DNA from: Ectobius pallidus
Lineage: Eukaryota > Arthropoda > Insecta > Blattodea > Ectobiidae
Direction of reading: 5' to 3'
Assembly: GCA_964059195.1 (NCBI GenBank)
Contig: CAXKWD010000007.1
Coordinates: 151,515,769-151,579,768 of the forward strand
DNA: 64,000 nt
The notes beneath the pieces are model-generated. The model was given only the letters and a program-made list of their open reading frames with translations, did not search any database and was not told the DNA's origin. Shown here piece by piece: positions 63,369 to 64,000 of the stretch (the first letter of the stretch is position 1; the number at the start of each line of letters is the position of its first letter). The translations under genes were made by a program, and so were the position numbers.

Positions 63369-63921
63369 GTCTTCTTCCAGAAATCTAAAAATAAAGATTT
63401 ATAAGACAATTATGCTGCTGGTTGTATTATAATGGATGTGAGACATGGTCACTTACTGATTGGGAAGAACATAATCTGAGAGCATTCGAAAACAGGGTGC
63501 TTAGGAAAATATTTGGGCCTAAGAAAGATGAAAATAGGGACTGGAGAAAACAGCATAAAGACGAGCTTCATAACCTGTACTCGTTACCGGATTAGAAAGG
63601 AAATTAATCACGGAGGATGAAATGGGCTGGACATGTTGCATGCATGGGGAGGAAAGACATATCTCAAAAATATTGACGAGGAAACCCAAAGGGAAAAGAC
63701 CACTTGGAAGACCTAGATGTAGGTGGGAGGACAATATTAGGGTAAATATACGGGAAGTAGTATTTGCGAGGGATGGTTGGATGGAGTTAGCACAGAATAG
63801 GGTTGAATGGCAGGCTTAGGTAAGCGTGGCAATGAACATTTGGGTTCCATAAAATAGATAATATTTGTTTAGCTTGCTTGGGAATTGTCTATTGCCATTG
63901 AGTAAGTAAGTAAGTAAGTAA
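63369..63921 (+). mobile_element. RTE-like LINE 3' end with decayed coding, copy d
   Basis: Codons from about 63381 read NLKIKIYKTIMLLVVL, then after a one-base shift NGCETWSLTDWEEHNLRAFE, VLRKIFGPKKDENRDWRK and a stop. A further frame holds MGWTCCMHGEERHISKILTR, KPKGKRPLGRPRCRWEDN and ARDGWMELAQNRVEWQA. The 3' UTR (gggttccataaaatag..) and (TAAG)n tail finish at about 63921. These are the usual motifs of insect LINE endonuclease/RT C-termini as I recall them. 5'-truncated. Confidence 0.85.
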
Positions 63922-64000
63922 TTATATATAAAAAATATAAAAGTTACGGATTTCAAATGTTCAGGATAAAATCTGGTTTGTGCAACTATCGGCTATAACG

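Noticed and set aside
1..64000. CRISPR arrays, operons or bacterial genes
   Set aside because: No regular repeat-spacer array; tandem repeats are microsatellites or TE parts, and the sequence is clearly eukaryotic.

Overview
The window looks like intergenic and intronic DNA from a large, repeat-rich arthropod genome, most likely an insect. A cockroach or termite type genome fits the mix of repeats, but that is inference from recalled repeat families and was not tested. There are no bacterial features. DNA is AT-rich, open frames are short, and nearly all recognisable sequence is transposable element (TE) material. I placed boundaries by reading terminal inverted repeats (TIRs) and target-site duplications (TSDs) directly.

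Host coding sequence is scarce. The best candidate is a minus-strand gene with a 519-bp internal exon (45330-45848) and a 552-bp terminal exon (38163-38714). Both junctions are phase 0 and an acidic run continues across the splice, so they probably belong to one gene with a 6.6-kb intron full of TEs. A possible first exon lies at 55106-55297. A 105-bp plus-strand reading frame at the left edge may be the end of another gene, and a doubtful exon lies at 16836-17050.

The rest is a layered TE landscape. (1) hAT-type elements dominate: at least eight TIR families, most copies with exact or near-exact 8-bp TSDs, and some carrying decayed hAT C-terminal (dimerisation) coding. (2) Non-autonomous Helitrons start TC, end CTAG and sit between A and T (7868-9532, 7875-8464, 16029-16752, 42166-43222, 57826-58426, 59555-60390). 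(3) Tc1/mariner/pogo-like elements are flanked by TA (13047-14315, 32852-33836, 33847-34449, 62016-62986). (4) Two elements have Harbinger-like 3-bp TSDs. (5) Retroposons include at least four tRNA-derived SINE families, one (TCA)n-tailed family in three copies each with its own TSD, and 5'-truncated LINEs (51225-52513 with a 13-bp TSD; also 50203-50889, 29943-30200 and 63369-63921). (6) Foldback structures include a head-to-head inverted repeat of about 390-bp arms at 43287-45272.

Nesting gives a relative insertion history: Helitron inside hAT (16 kb, 57.8 kb), hAT inside Helitron (42 kb), hAT inside its own family (58.7-59.4 kb), SINE inside hAT (12 kb), SINE inside a TA element (13.7 kb), and hAT inside a TA element inside a LINE tail (62 kb). 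I found no self-contained new molecular system. The most unusual items are the large inverted repeat, a 22-bp tandem array built from a transposon's own terminal motif, the (TCA)n retroposon family without obvious Pol III boxes, and the heavy over-representation of the palindrome TAGGCCTA.
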